A stretch of DNA of 64,000 nt from Lates calcarifer (GCF_001640805.2 NC_066852.1:12612194-12676193); one strand, 5' to 3'. Positions 12,701 to 25,489 are shown, counted from the first letter of the stretch. A program made the numbers and translations. The notes: generated from the sequence alone by a model not told the origin.

Positions 12701-15700
12701 CTGGTCAGGAAAGAGTGGGCCATTCACACAGGGCAGGGTGTGGTGGCTCTTACTGTACTGTTCAGGCACTGACAGCCAAACCAGTAAGGTCAGAGGAGAA
12801 TGGCTTCTAAATATCATCGACTGCGCGAGGAAACAGTTACCACAATTATATAACATCATATAAATGTAGCTGTAGGAAGGGAAAAAACACTGATCCAAAA
12901 ACTGGTGCCAAAGATTATATCAGTCCTTTGTCACATTAGGGTCAAACACTGAGCGAAAACCACAGATTTAAATGAACTAGATCACAATGTAGGCCACAGA
13001 TAATTAGTTCTGAACAGGTTATTTCCACATCCTGTCATGGGTAATAAGAACTAGTATCAAAACTTCAGACCTCAGCACCAATTGGGCGAGAGATATGGGA
13101 AACAATAGCACTGAATTATCTAACCAATCAGCATCTTTCATAATGTTTACTGCCTGTCATCTCAGTGACCATATGTGAGGATGTAAGCCTTGAAACATGC
13201 CTACTGTAAACAGCTTTTCATATAGAGTTTGATCACAAAAGGGAACTTTCTAATTTTCACAGTAAGGTAGAGGGAAGTCAACTTGATAACAGTTTGTGTG
13301 ACTGTTCTGTGCCTAGAATAGCTGCTGAGGAAACTGTGCAACCTTCATACACGCAGTTGTCAGCGACTGGCTTATTTCTGGATCACAGGAATTGTTCAGT
13401 CCAGGAGTTAGATGTTGCTTTATCGTATTGCATAAATATCAAAGCAGGGTCTTTACCGGTGGGAAGAGTTTTTGTGGTGCTTAGTCCTTGGCTTCCTCCA
13501 GGCAGCATGCTCTTCATCCTCAGGGCCTCCTCTGGATGGTTGAAGCGGAAAAAGGCCGACTGACCGAAACACAACATGCACCCTGGAGAGAAGGAGAGAA
13601 GAGAGCTGTCTGTGATGTTCTGGTGAGGAGTTTTCACACAACCATAAATGTACTGTTACAAAAGTTGATTGTTGATGCAGTGGATTATTTTCTATAAACA
13701 AGCTCAAACTTCAAACTATTCAAATAGTTGGTCATTTGGTGCTGCAGTAGAGCCCTTGAAACTTACAAACTATAAAAACGTTTCCTTCTCAATTGATTAT
13801 TGGTGACAGCACTGGACTTATCTTCCTGAACAGTAGGTGGTGTGCTGACTAATTTAACTCACGTGTGATTAACCAGTAAGTGAAATCAACTCCTTCTCCT
13901 TGCCCTGCATTTCCAGTGACGTTTAAAAATGCCAGAAATATTTCCAGAGAGTCACACGCCACACTTTTGTTTCCAGTTATGGATATTCCACAGGGGGTTT
14001 TGTGTTTATCCCCTCCTTCAGAGTAAAGTCAACATCATTCCTTATGATATAAATGAAGCAGTTCCCTCCATTCCTAGTTGTTTGATTCAGCATTTCATGA
14101 TTGTCCCTTAAAATGAAGCAAAGCCTGAAGTATTCCTGTTGAGCAGCTGCTGCCTCCTCACACACCAGCTGATCACCCGGCTTCAAATGACATTCTGGTG
14201 TAGCTGCTGGCCCTGATCCCATGGAGAGGGGACTGAGGGGGGCGGGGCTGCCTTTTTTTTTTTTTTTACATTAAGTTTGCATGTTACTGGAGGGACATGG
14301 AACTGTTTTGCCATTGTGAAGCTAGACAGTGTTTTGTCCACTTTGCCTCCACTTTAGACCCTCAGCTGAACCTTGTTGATAGTAGTTGATACATTTTTAT
14401 TTGTTTAATGTGGCGTTATTGATGTATGATTCAAGATAAATAAGCTTTAACACCAAAAATCATCATCTAAGTCTGTGACTGTGCTACCTTGTGTCAGGCG
14501 ATAGGGTTTGGTGATTGGAAGGCCATCTACAGAGCACTGGTGTCCACATGGGTACAAGGTGATAATGCCTGCCTGGTTTTCAATGTAGCAGTGCTGCGCT
14601 GTGATGCCGGGGCCCTGCAGGGGGATATCTGTCCCCTCACTGCCCAGCGTGGTTCTCCCTGCAACAAGAGAAAACATTTTCTCAGTATCAGTTACTGGAC
14701 ATCCATATGGACTCGTGAATACTTTTGGGATGTATTCTTAGGTTGAGGTTCAAAGCCAGAGGCTGCTGGTGCTCAGAGGTCAAGGCCACTAGGGCGGAGT
14801 CATAAACAGAGTCAGGTGGCAGATGACGGGCATCTTGTCCGTGGGAATTACTATAACCATCTACTATTTACTGTGTTGTAATTTGATTCTTTTTGATCAG
14901 TTATATCCCATCACTGCCCAAACGCAAGAGATAGAACTCCAACACAAACACATTCACTACTTATTCTTACTTGTTAGCACAGATGAGATACTGCACTAAA
15001 AAATTCCCAGAAGGCTTTTTTTCCTGTGGCACTACTGTCACACCCTCTCCTCTCTTTTCCTCTGTGGTGTCTAGGATCAGTATGCAACAAATGGTGCAAG
15101 AAAATCACAGACAAGTGACTGTGGTACAGTGTGAGTAACAACAAGATGGTTAGAAGGTAATGTGTCATCAGTTTTTGTCAATTCATCACTTGTGACAAGT
15201 TGCTCCGCTCACTTATTAAAGAACCACTGACTGCTTTTGAATATTGTTCTTATGAAAGTGTCTATATACTATATGTTGCTAACTATAACATAGATGATTA
15301 CAGATCCTATAGTCAGTACAGAGATGTCTGAGCTGACACAAACTGACCCTAGCAACACTTCTTACAGTTATAGTCATCGTAAAAAAGTAATGGTGTAGGG
15401 TGATATTGCAGGGCTGCATATTTAAGAAGCTGTAAGTGAGAGTGTATTCTGTGACCAGCAAAAGTAATATTTCCATTTTGATGTGGCCAACACTGTTTAA
15501 TACCCACTCATCCTCTCAGCACACAATCATACACTCAAAAACACACACACACACACACATACACACACACACACACAGGTCTTCACCTTCCAGCAGTGGT
15601 AGCAAGGTGATGGCTGTGCTCAGACGTCCACTCCCCAAACTAACCAGGTGGGGGCGCTCTGCTTGGACTTTCAGGGACTTGCCCGTCTCAATCAGGTCTA

Positions 15701-16518
15701 AAGGGGTGTTCTGTCAGAACAGAATCAGTCGAAAGACATCATTACATTATCCTGCACATCCTGAAAGTCATATCAGTCTGAGGAGTGGGCATATACATTA
15801 GGTTTCCCACATCCTAAGAGTGAAATGGTTAAACATATGTATATATATAACATATGTAGTGTAGGCACTGGACTTCTTAATTCATCCTGAGATGTGTCTG
15901 TTTTCTACAATCAAATAAGATACATTTATAATACATATGAAGATACAAAATATGAATCTGTTGATGCAGCACTGTGATGGGGACACTAGAAACTAAGTAT
16001 GCGAGGTGCCTGCATTAGTAAATACAGCGGCCAGCATTAATATTCACTTGCTATGTTTTATGATCGTGGAAACAGCTTCATGTACAACCAGCCCAGCTGT
16101 ATGTAGGATAGAAATAACAGGAGATTATCATACACTCATTACTGTGAATGTAGTACATGTTAGATCAATCAATTCAATCAAAAAAGGTAGATTTGGCCAT
16201 TCTTAAGACATGCACTGACTCCAATATTCATCTGATTTGCTCGTAAACTGGTTTTCTTCTTTAATTCTTCTTCTAAAAATCATTCAGTTCTCTGTTATGT
16301 TGAATAACAAGCCGACTCACGGCAGATGGTGTTAGTAATAAAAACGGTTACACTCAATTTAACATCCCAGTTGTATCAGCTTTAAATGCCCACTGGTCCT
16401 GAAGTAAGAGCTGACTCACCTGTAAGACCTGGTGCGTCTGTCGCCCATGCTCCCCTTTATTCCTGCTCATGCGGTCCATGTCGGCTGGACTGCCAGGATT
16501 ATCTGACACATGAAGATC
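760..16518 (-). CDS. phldb1: phldb1 (LL5-alpha), pleckstrin homology-like domain family B member 1, 3' end missing
   Basis: Cortical scaffold that, in the LL5 family, binds PIP3 and recruits CLASP/ELKS to anchor microtubules. Coding exons, 5' to 3': 16479-16420, 15710-15587, 14658-14488, 13582-13457, 12267-11177, 7138-6908, 6799-6668, 6467-6330, 5707-5579, 4598-4443, 4337-4227, 4117-4028, 3940-3809, 3391-3269, 3115-2957, 2730-2590, 1876-1757, 1672-1594, 1344-1200, 850-760. All junctions keep phase, giving about 1183 residues if every exon is used. The start ATG is at 16479, in an exon whose acceptor is at 16518/16519. Exons 2-4 encode the FHA domain (HCYIEN, LYPCG, FRFNHP). The 1.1-kb exon 12267-11177 is Ser/Pro-rich and ends in RERKNSISEISDNEDELLEY. 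Exons 7138-4028 are Glu/Gln/Leu-rich coiled coil. Exon 2730-2590 has LERWYQDIM. The last exon here carries IEEMEKMLKEA; the PH domain must lie left of position 1. A human exon with EEQRRRLAELKQK was not found. Paralogue a or b cannot be told. Confidence 0.95.
2957..3940 (-). other. phldb1: three consecutive phase-0 cassette-like exons in phldb1
   Basis: Exons 3940-3809 (44 codons), 3391-3269 (41 codons) and 3115-2957 (53 codons) each have an exact multiple of three bases, begin with GAG after a clean acceptor and end at a GT donor, so each can be skipped without shifting the frame. Exon two starts EYLRLSDVYRMYG and exon three EYITVSQLSQIFG, which match conservatively across 13 residues; exon one starts ELLHISEPDLVF and is only loosely similar. 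The rest of each exon is low-complexity Ser/Pro-rich sequence. They lie between SSMKE (exon 4117-4028) and SQPELSR (exon 2730-2590), where the human PHLDB1 isoform I recall joins directly. That they are alternatively spliced is inference. Confidence 0.75.
5755..5783. repeat. (CA)n microsatellite in a phldb1 intron
   Basis: Near-perfect CA dinucleotide run just upstream (minus sense) of exon 5707-5579; no function implied. Confidence 0.9.
6626..6661. repeat. (TG)n microsatellite in a phldb1 intron
   Basis: Interrupted TG run adjacent to the donor of exon 6799-6668. Confidence 0.9.
9330..9535. repeat. diverged direct repeat, about 128-bp period
   Basis: Two similar blocks lie in the phldb1 intron between exons 12267-11177 and 7138-6908. 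One begins 'ctgtcacaaaaataatgac' near 9340 and the other 'ctgtcacggaaaaatggaa' near 9468; both continue into 'catgtccatgcacacaaat' or 'tgtctatgtacatgaaat'. They look like tandem units of an old dispersed repeat. There is no coding potential. Confidence 0.45.
15541..15577. repeat. (CA)n microsatellite
   Basis: CA run with one AT interruption, within 10 bases of the donor side of phldb1 exon 15710-15587. Confidence 0.9.
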
Positions 16519-16526
16519 CTGAAGCA

Positions 16527-16535
16527 AACACACAT

Positions 16536-16567
<32 letters not shown>
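16527..16567. repeat. (CA)n(GA)n microsatellite
   Basis: Compound dinucleotide run immediately upstream (minus sense) of the phldb1 start-codon exon. Read on the minus strand it gives a CT-rich polypyrimidine stretch ahead of the acceptor at 16519. Confidence 0.85.
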
Positions 16568-19500
16568 GAGCAGGGGATGAATGGGAGTGCTGGGAATACT
16601 GCTACTACAGTTGTACTACAATGAGAACAGTGCTTTCCTTAGAAACCCTTCTGCCCCAGTTATAAGCCCATGTGACCAAACCATTATACTGGGTAATTGT
16701 TTCTCCAGAACTAGCCAGACAAAGCGATCCATCAAGAAAGCTGGCACTGATTTATGCCTCAATCTAATAGAGATTAGATGTTAGAGAACGAGCACAAGCA
16801 GGTGTTTAACAAAAAAGTGTGGCAGTAACAGCCTGATATTTATCATCATCTGAATTGTGCTTTTGGTGATGCAGCAGAAGGTGTGAGCGGGCCCCGCAGG
16901 TGCTTTCCGCACCAGGGGTCAGATCACTGCTTCCCCCTGACCGTGATGAGTCACTGTGACTCACTCACGGCCCTGACGAACACAAACACACACATGCTCC
17001 GTGTTTGCAGACAGACAGATGTGGGCAGATTAGATCCAGCTGTCTGCTCATCGCCCCTCACATCAAAAGAGGGGGGGAAACAGCAACCCGTGAGGACCCA
17101 GACATGTCTCAAACAAGCGCACACAAGCGCATACACAGTCCAGATGACTCACCATATTTTTCTGCTAAAAGCTGGTATCCGTGTCTTTTTGCTATCACCC
17201 ACACGAGCTGTTTGTCCTGGCAATATTTTAGTACGGCTCTGCATTCCAAGCAAAGCTGAACCAGACAATCAACTACTATCTAGTGTCTGTTTTGTCTATG
17301 ATGAACCAAATAACCAAAATAGGGTGTCTTGGTAAGATCCTTGAAGTGTGTTGTTCATAAGTCCAGAATATCACATAGCTGAGACCCGGTGTGTTTGAGG
17401 GCATACACATCAAACCATTCAGTGTCACCTCTTGTCTGGTGTTTATTCTGTTTTTCCCTTTAATTTCTGGCCAGTCTTTACTTCAGGAAATGATCATATC
17501 AGCCCACTCACACACCAACACATGACTGTTGCATAAAAAAAGAAATGTTTGAGCCTTTTGTGGCTCCATGCTGACATCAATGAGAAGTTAAAGTTCTTGA
17601 AGAAAAAAAAGAAGCCAAAATCTATCTACAGCTGTCATGCTCCAAGTTTAGCTCAGGCTCATTGAGACAACAGGGCGTTCAATCTGCGTCTGATGTCACT
17701 CCAGACAAGGCTGCTGGGGTGAAACAACACGTATCTGACAATTGCGTCCAGTGTTGGAGTCCCTGTGTGAGGACCCGGTGACACGGAGAACAGACCGTCC
17801 TCTCTGTTCAGCACTGACACTGGACCCCTCACGCCTCTGCTGTCAGCCCACTGGCTGTCAACACTGGCCCTCTTTCAGCCACGCACTCAGACACAGGACA
17901 GGAGAGTGGGCAGGGTAATGCGTCTCTAGTCTGTCTGACTCACACACACATATGCACACACATATGCTCCTGCTCCCACAAGCCTCAGTGATTTAACGTA
18001 CACACCCAGGCTGGAGAATAGTTTTAATGCCTGCAAATGCTGGGCCTTCCACTGTAACCTGTCATTATGGGGGCAGTTATGCCCTTCAGAGTTGCCATGA
18101 GCTTCTGAAAATAGACACTGCCAGCCACGCAGTCTGGGTTGCTACTTTTAAAGAGAAATGACTTCTGCTGAGAACACTAACAAAATAGAGGAAGACACTG
18201 AAAAAACTACGCTTAAAATGATCAATTAGATAAAAGAGAATGCTGTTTTAGAAAAGACAACACAAAATTAGGCAGAAAATCACAACAGTGCTGGCAAATA
18301 CAGTCAACAGTTTCCTTATTTCACAGGCAGGACATGCAGCTCTTACCATTTCTCTACTCTTACAGAGTCCAGACAACAGCTAGATCCATGATTTTGTTTG
18401 AAAATCACTAATCCATAGAGCAGTGTCCACATTATTGTTTATGTCTTGCTCCTAGCTTTTTTCATTCACCCACTGAGTTCCTCTGCTATTTCCCTCCTCC
18501 CAACCCCTTCTCCTCCCCATCCCGGTGCAGAGTTACATCCCCAACATGCAGCTGAGGGAGACCCGGCACTGGCACTGCCCTCCAAAACATCTTACTTCTG
18601 ACTAAACATCCTATGTTTTTGTTTTTTTTTTCAATGTGACTTCCTTTCTCTTTTTGGCAGATAAACCCATGAGTAAAGCACTTTGCTCTAACACTGAACC
18701 CCAGTTTAAAACAGTTATGAAAGCCGTGGGGTCAAAGTTCAGATCCTCCTCAGGGAATCCCTGAGTTGTACTCACTCCTATGGGATTCTCATTGATTGAG
18801 AGATCAGATGGACCACACCGGAGTATCAGAGGAGGCTGGAAACCAAACCCTGAAATGCTGGGACTCCCCTCAGCATTGTGTATTGGTAAAGCAGGTGTTA
18901 ACAGTCTGATCCAGGGAGGAAATAACACGTGGTGTAGGAGTAGGAGATGGAAAAGACCTTGTGTCCTCTGACTTCCTGCTCCAAGCTATGTCCCACTGAT
19001 GCAGCAAGGCTGGAAAGAGGGTATTTCCACTCTGGAAAACTGTTGAATAACAATTTATGATAATAATATGACTAAGCACAGTGGATTATAATGTGTCTAC
19101 TGTGCTTGATACATCAGTGATGATGGGATAGAGAAATACTATGTTCCACAGGAAGTGAGAGAACACGTGGGCCATCTCTTCAGCTGTCCCACAGGAACAA
19201 TTTGGCCTAGAGACGGACAGAGAGGGAGAGAGTGAAAGAGAGTGGGAGAAAGACTCCACTATTGATCTCTCAAGGCTTTTCCCATGGTCGGGGGCCAGAG
19301 AGGAGAGATGGAGGAAATGAAGCAGATGATGAGTCACTGAGGAAAATAAAAACAAAACAAACAGAGGCAGCTAAGTAACCAGCTGGACTTGAAGTAAAGT
19401 CTGCAGAGAAGGTCGATGCTCTGAGTCAATCGCCCTCAACGATGATGTGGAAGTCACAGCTGAGGGGATGAAAAACTGCTGATAGTCCTTTAAATAGTGA

Positions 19501-21779
19501 TTTCAAATGTATTAGTCACTGTAGCTGCCTATCTATTAAATCTACTGCAGCAGATGAAAGCAATTATGAAAAGCAAAGTCAGTCCTTATTTACCAGTATA
19601 ATTTGTGAAAGATATTATTTGGTAAATGGTATTATCTCATTAATTTTGACAGGTCATCAAATAATCCAGAAACTGAGCTTTATTGTTGTTGTTGTGTCAC
19701 ATCTTATTTCATTAAATCGGAGATTGTGCATTAGCACAGCTTCAAAGTAAAAAAAATTAAAAAAATTGAGGTAAGATGTTTTGAAGAATTTTTGTAACAA
19801 AACAGTCCAAGGCCAAATCGTATGGAGCCTTGAAACTGACAGAATGCATTAAGAAGTAATCAGAAAGGAAAAAACATCACATATGGTAGCTTTGTATCTC
19901 TTTCTATACTCCATTACATTAATTATCAATAAATGATTTGTTGAATTTTATATATTCCTTGTTTGATAATTTACATTTAGGGATCCATACAATACAGCTT
20001 GAGACTTTCTAATTAAAACAAAAATGCTTCAAACAATATCTTTGTGTTAATCTCTGTGTTGATAATGTACTCTAACTAATAAGATAAGATGTGACAAAAA
20101 AGCTTCCTTTTTGCATTTAAGTATATTTTAGTCATGTATTCAATTACATTTTTGACTTGTCTGATAACTGTTTACTGTAGTTATCAGACAGTACTGCAAT
20201 CTGAAAGAATTCGTTTATTGTTAATGTGATTACTTAAATGAAAGGAATTGGTCGAAAAATACAAAAACACAGATGCTGCAGCTTAATCAAGTTATAATAC
20301 GTAGGTGATGTAATGTTTCAGCTAAAACCATCCAGGCTATGAAAATAAGGTTCTTATTTTGCTTTGCAGTTAAAATATATTAAGAGTTATACTGCTTAAC
20401 TATGCAAAATAATCCAGTTGGATTATTGTTCGATATTAATGTCTGTTTGCCATCTGATCTCCATTACCAGCCAAATCTATGACTTAATGCACCTTTATTT
20501 TCTCTGTACAGGGTCTTGGTTAATAAGTGATGCCTCAGCATTCAACAAGTTAGAAGTGCTGTGGGAGGATGATTATGACACTTCATCACTACTGGATGGT
20601 TTGCCAGCTACAGCCTCAGTAAGTCTATTTACTGATCACACCAGTGTGAGAACCTCTTACAGGTCTTGAAATACAGTATGTCTGTGGTAGGAGGTTCGGA
20701 TCTGTCAGCTTGTGTGGAGAATAGTAACAACTGTGAAATGGCATCTCAGTCAGAGGCCTAAGAGACTTACAAAAACAGCTTAACTCATTGGAACTGAAGG
20801 ATGTGTGGGAGGCTGACGAGAAACTCTTTTTTGACCACCTTTCTTCTCAAATGAATTCACATAATATAACATGGACTTCCTTGCCCTGACCAGAGACTCT
20901 AACGCAACACTTCCTCTCAGGCCATGCACAAATCCTGACTCCTCCGCCAACACTGACTGGTCAAAATATTTCCTTTGCCCCCAACCTTAACTTTTCTAAC
21001 TTAAACATAACCGTTAAAATTGTGGGGTTTGTTGTTAGGGTGCACAGGCTGGGACAAGAAATACCCTTGTCCTGAGGGAGGAGTGAGCGAGACTGATTTA
21101 CAGATGAGTTAGTACTGTGATATAACATGGTTCCAATTTTGCAAAATTGTCAGAAAAAAACCTGCCCTCATACACAGCAACAGATTAACAATCTACACAT
21201 GAAAACCATTTGAATCTTCTGACTCGCTCTGCTTGATATAACACCCACATACTCATATGTGGCAACAACCATCACACAGCACAGGCAGTAATGTGAAGCT
21301 AATTGCCACTCTGGCATGACCCCAGACGAACCAGCATGAATAAAAAAGAACAACAGGAAGCTGCTGATATTCCCAATACCTCTCCTTCAAGTCTCCCACC
21401 AAACAGATGCACAATTTTCCTTTGTAACATCTGTCCTCTTGTTTCTCATAACTTATCAATATTTTCAAGACAACACACATTGGCAGGCTGAGGCTGACAT
21501 ATCTACATGCAAACGCAAAAGTCATATTTCTTTAAGTATATTTTAGCTGTTTTCCCCTGCTGCGCAGACATGCATCTCATTTCAAAGTTTTTGGCATTTT
21601 TAAAGTTAAAGATTTACTCACTCAGGCACACGTGCAACTCACACTCCTGTCGGAGGAAATACTTCATCAGCGTGTAATTCTGCTAAAGTACATTACTAGA
21701 CGCATGAGCCCTAGAGGCAGCCTGATCTCATACGCACATAAAAGTGTCCATTCACAGAGCCGGCTGAGTTCAACTCCTA

Positions 21780-21780
21780 A

Positions 21781-21815
<35 letters not shown>
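21780..21815. repeat. (CT)n microsatellite
   Basis: Near-perfect TC run of about 36 bases with one TTT interruption. Confidence 0.9.
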
Positions 21816-24800
21816 GAAACCAGATGACTTCCACCTGCTTCCACTGCTCTGTAATTTTTAAGTTATCAATGGATGTGCTCAAAGACAATGATAAGTGATC
21901 AAAACAGTGATAACGACAGTATGTAAACTCACTCACACAGTGTAGTGAGCAAGAGATAACTGGGTCATACTGAGCTGAAAACCATGAACATATAAACTGC
22001 CACAATAGCCCCATTATCTCCTGCAGTACACACACAGACCATCAAGCAAATATTTTTGTTTCTCATTACCCGAGCTGGCTGGGAACATCTTCTTGTCTGT
22101 CAGTCCAAAGATTAAAAACACCAGAGATGAGGCATCTTCCCAACTCTTCATGAGAAAAGTCTCCCACTTCTCTCCCCCAGGATGGAAATATGCTGTCAGC
22201 TCCTCGCTGCTGTTTGTGCTGAGTTGAGTTACTTTCAAAGTCAAACACTGCAGTGCATCTACATCTTTCTGCCCGGGTCCACCCCTCTTTCCGGCCCTCT
22301 TTCTCTCCCCACTTATCGTTCCTTTTTCCCCCCCTTCATTTGAATCTACCCACTCCTCTGCATCCCTGCGTTGCTCTGTGATTCTCACAGGGGCAGACAA
22401 AACATGGAAAAAGTGTCATCATGCTGAGATCACTTCAGGCTCATTAAGGATTAGAGAGGCACAGCCAACATTTGTTTTCACTTTGAGGGAAGCACAAGTG
22501 ACATTTAACAGACATACGTTTTCTCAGGTAAACGGTTTCTGTGACTTTATTTTCCTGCCTCCTACACAAAATGACAGAAATGGAGTAAGACCGCAGAAAA
22601 AGCCAAGGTATCCTGTTTGCTTTGCTTTGTCACAAACAGCTGAGAGGAGAGCGACGGCGGTAAATTTAGAGCCTTTGACGGGGCGCCAATCAGGAAATTA
22701 TAGTTATCACAGCCAATGGATGCTCGAGTTTTTCCGCTCCGGCTGGAATTTTTAGCCTGGCTGTTGGTGTTGGACACGTTGTCAAGGCCCCGAGTAATTG
22801 GTTCAGCCTGTCCTGGGTTCAGTTCAGACTTAGTGCGTCATGCCGCTTTTGCCAATAATAAAACAGTAAAAAAGCAGACAGAAATATCTGCATGCTCCCC
22901 TCCTCCAGGAAAGGTTATGGGTGATTTTAGCTGCACTTGTCTGAGATGTGATGGGAAAACAAGTAATCTGCACCAGAGATGACCTTAAATAACTTACATC
23001 TTGCATGAATCCCACAAATACAATTATTAAGTATGACTGCTGGAAGGACTGATGGATCCTCGAAATAGCTTTTTAGATATTTTACTATTTGATATAATTT
23101 TACTAATGAACAACTCCAAGTCTTTAATTTTTAGCAGGATTTCTTTTCATCAACTTTTTTTGGGAGTGTGCTGAGGGCACATGAGTTGAACATCTGTTGG
23201 AACAATATGTGCAGTGAACTGTCTTCAGTTGTTATTAAATGGAAACATTCACAGGCATAAACACATATCCCACGTATCCCAGATTTTCAGACATGACAGA
23301 GCTGACACCTGGAGGCAAAGTCAGTGAAGTGCACTCCCACCATCACCATCACTGTGCCCGCTCTGACGTGTTATATTTGCAGAAACAGTGGATTCTTATG
23401 ATGAGGTGTGGATCCATCAGTGTTGCTGCTGCATTGCCTTTTCCCATCATGCTCTATCAGTCACATTTACAACTCTTGAATGTCTTTTGAGTCTGGTCAC
23501 ATAACTGTTTTGCTGCCAGAAGCCATGACTTTCTTTTTTGTAACCTAGTGTGCATTACCGACATGTGGCTTGTATGGTGGACACACTTTTTCTTTTTCAG
23601 TCTGGGTTTTATTTGTTCAGCTGAGGTTTTGGGGTTTGTCCTGATCCTTGTATAATTAGACCAAAGCTTTCTCAGACTGGACAAATTAAATCTCTCTACA
23701 ACACTAATTCACATCTTATATTATGGGAGTGAACTCTAAGTCACATTTTTATACAGGAGGTAGCAGATGGTAATATTATCTTACTGCACTACCAGATATG
23801 ACCCTCATGAACCAAACTGCTATAGGCTGATGGCCTTTGAGGCATGTAACAGAACAATTCCTCCTTGAGGAAATCATTTACTGCCTAATTTCCAGTACAG
23901 ATCTGATACATTTAAATGATTGCCTGTTGCACTGATGACATGTGTATTTGATCAGATGTCACTGGTAAACAGGCTGCAGTTGTTTGTTGCTTCACATGCA
24001 ACACGGAAACACCTGGAGCCTCAAGAAGAAAGAGCCGTTGTGTTATGTAGGCTTTAACCACACAGATGCACAAGCACTATTCAGGACACTTTTCCCTAAA
24101 GACAGCTGTTCTAACGAATACAAGCCTTCAGATGGTGTCCAAAATAAACTGCTCCAACTTTGAAAATGGGTTTATATGTTGGCATCCATTCAGTTGTCAC
24201 TGCTTTGGATGCATTTAAAATTAATTCAGTTTAATGCAACAGTCCTGGAATAAATCTTACCCTCATCTTGTTGAGACTGCTGTAGAAGTGCTGATTCAAC
24301 ATACTGGTTATTTTAGAGGCTGTAGGTTGTGGTGCTTCTATTTAGGACAAAATGTTGCAGCACTAGTCTTCAAAATGACAATAATTCATCACCTCCTATT
24401 GCTATAACAAAAACTGAGCGTTATAACATTCTTAGAGTTAGAATTTGTTGGATTAGACAGCATCAGACCTAACCAAACCTTAACTATGCTTTAAGCTAAG
24501 CAAAATTTGAACTCCCATCTTTAAACATGGTTTGTACTGTAGGATTTGTTCACATATCTAAAATAAAACTGAAGGACTGAAACCCAGCTCGCACAAAAAC
24601 GCATAGTCATGCTAGAAAGAGCCACATCAACACCAATCTGCAGGTTGTGTTGCAGGACCTGGCCTATAATTTAAACCAGCCGTGCATCTTGGTGAGGAGG
24701 CCATGATGATCTTTTCCCAGTCGTGTAACGGCCTCATAAATGACATAGCTCTACTACGACCCGAAAACTTACTCAGCTACACAAACTCACCGGACGGTGA

Positions 24801-24869
24801 CAAAATTAGCAAATATCATCACCTAACACCACAACGAAAGGTAACGACCACTTTTTTAAAAAACAAGCG

Positions 24870-24875
24870 TTTATT
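24870..24875 (-). terminator. h2ax: polyadenylation signal AATAAA, h2ax
   Basis: AATAAA on the minus strand about 120 bases beyond the stop codon and 77 beyond the stem-loop. It is consistent with the alternative polyadenylated H2AX transcript known in vertebrates. Confidence 0.6.
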
Positions 24876-24951
24876 AAATTAAAAAAAACATGCGAAAATG
24901 CAACAAGACAGCGGTTAACAGGATAAGTTGCTCTCTCAATGAGGAGTGGGT

Positions 24952-24967
24952 GGCCCTTAAAAGGGCC
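24952..24967 (-). terminator. h2ax: histone mRNA 3' stem-loop of h2ax
   Basis: On the minus strand this reads GGCCCTTTTAAGGGCC followed by ACCCA, which fits the replication-dependent histone stem-loop (six-base stem, four-base loop). It lies 28 bases after the stop codon. SLBP binds this element, and U7-dependent cleavage would fall just downstream, where a purine-rich stretch (ATTGAGAGAGC) is present. Confidence 0.93.
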
Positions 24968-24995
24968 TTTGAGTTGAAAGTTATTAGCCTACAAG

Positions 24996-25424
24996 CTAAT
25001 ACTCCTGAGACTGAGAGGAGGCCTTCTTTCCCGCTTTGCCGGAGCTCGGTGCAGACTGGCCAGTCTTCTTGGGCAACAGGACGGCCTGGATGTTGGGCAG
25101 GACGCCACCCTGGGCGATGGTGACACCGCCGAGCAGTTTGTTCAGCTCCTCGTCGTTGCGGACAGCCAGCTGCAGGTGACGAGGGATGATACGGGTCTTC
25201 TTGTTGTCCCTGGCGGCGTTACCAGCCAGCTCCAGGATCTCAGCAGTGAGGTACTCCAGCACGGCGGCCAGGTACACTGGGGCCCCGGCGCCCACTCTCT
25301 CTGCGTAGTTACCCTTACGGAGGAGACGGTGGACACGGCCGACGGGGAACTGCAGACCGGCGCGGGAGCTACGGGTCTTGGCCTTGGCGCGGGCCTTTGC
25401 TCCGGTTTTGCCTCTTCCAGACAT
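24996..25424 (-). CDS. h2ax: histone H2A.X
   Basis: Intronless core histone variant of 142 residues. It replaces part of canonical H2A in nucleosomes and is phosphorylated by ATM/ATR/DNA-PK next to DNA breaks (gamma-H2AX), recruiting repair factors through MDC1. The sequence starts [16 protein letters not shown], contains the histone-fold segment [20 protein letters not shown] and the acidic-patch region, and ends SQEY, with Ser139 and Tyr142 at the human positions. The tail is SQSQEY, so a second SQ lies at Ser137; human, as I recall, has only one SQ here. Coding sequence is GC-rich against AT-rich flanks, as expected of a strongly expressed histone gene. The ATG follows a TATA-like box by about 66 bases and multiple CCAAT boxes. 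Both replication-type and polyadenylated 3' ends are encoded downstream. The SQEY ending excludes canonical H2A. Confidence 0.97.
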   Translation of the reverse strand: MSGRGKTGAKARAKAKTRSSRAGLQFPVGRVHRLLRKGNYAERVGAGAPVYLAAVLEYLTAEILELAGNAARDNKKTRIIPRHLQLAVRNDEELNKLLGGVTIAQGGVLPNIQAVLLPKKTGQSAPSSGKAGKKASSQSQEY

Positions 25425-25489
25425 TATCAGACGTTAGCTCAACTCTCCAAAACAGAATACTGCAATGGTAAGTGATCAACTGGACAACC

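Larger units (their letters stand above)
16519..24869. other. non-coding region upstream of the phldb1 start exon
   Basis: About 8.3 kb between the acceptor of the first phldb1 coding exon and the h2ax polyadenylation signal. It probably holds the 5' intron and non-coding first exon(s) of phldb1, because the start-codon exon is preceded by an acceptor. I could not place that first exon. A segment at 22660-22810 has CCAAT boxes (ccaatcagg, ccaatgg), several CpGs and a TATAA-like string, and is the best promoter candidate. A short exon-like unit lies at 20512-20618 on the plus strand. Otherwise I see only AT-rich sequence and a (CT)n tract. Confidence 0.5.

Noticed and set aside
15541..15577. 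Regularly spaced short repeats considered as a CRISPR-like array
   Set aside because: They are dinucleotide microsatellites in a vertebrate genome, with no repeat-spacer structure.
22014..22400. 128-codon minus-strand frame upstream of phldb1
   Set aside because: Its sequence is Lys/Glu/Arg-rich low complexity, it has no convincing splice sites linking it to another exon, and it resembles nothing recognised.
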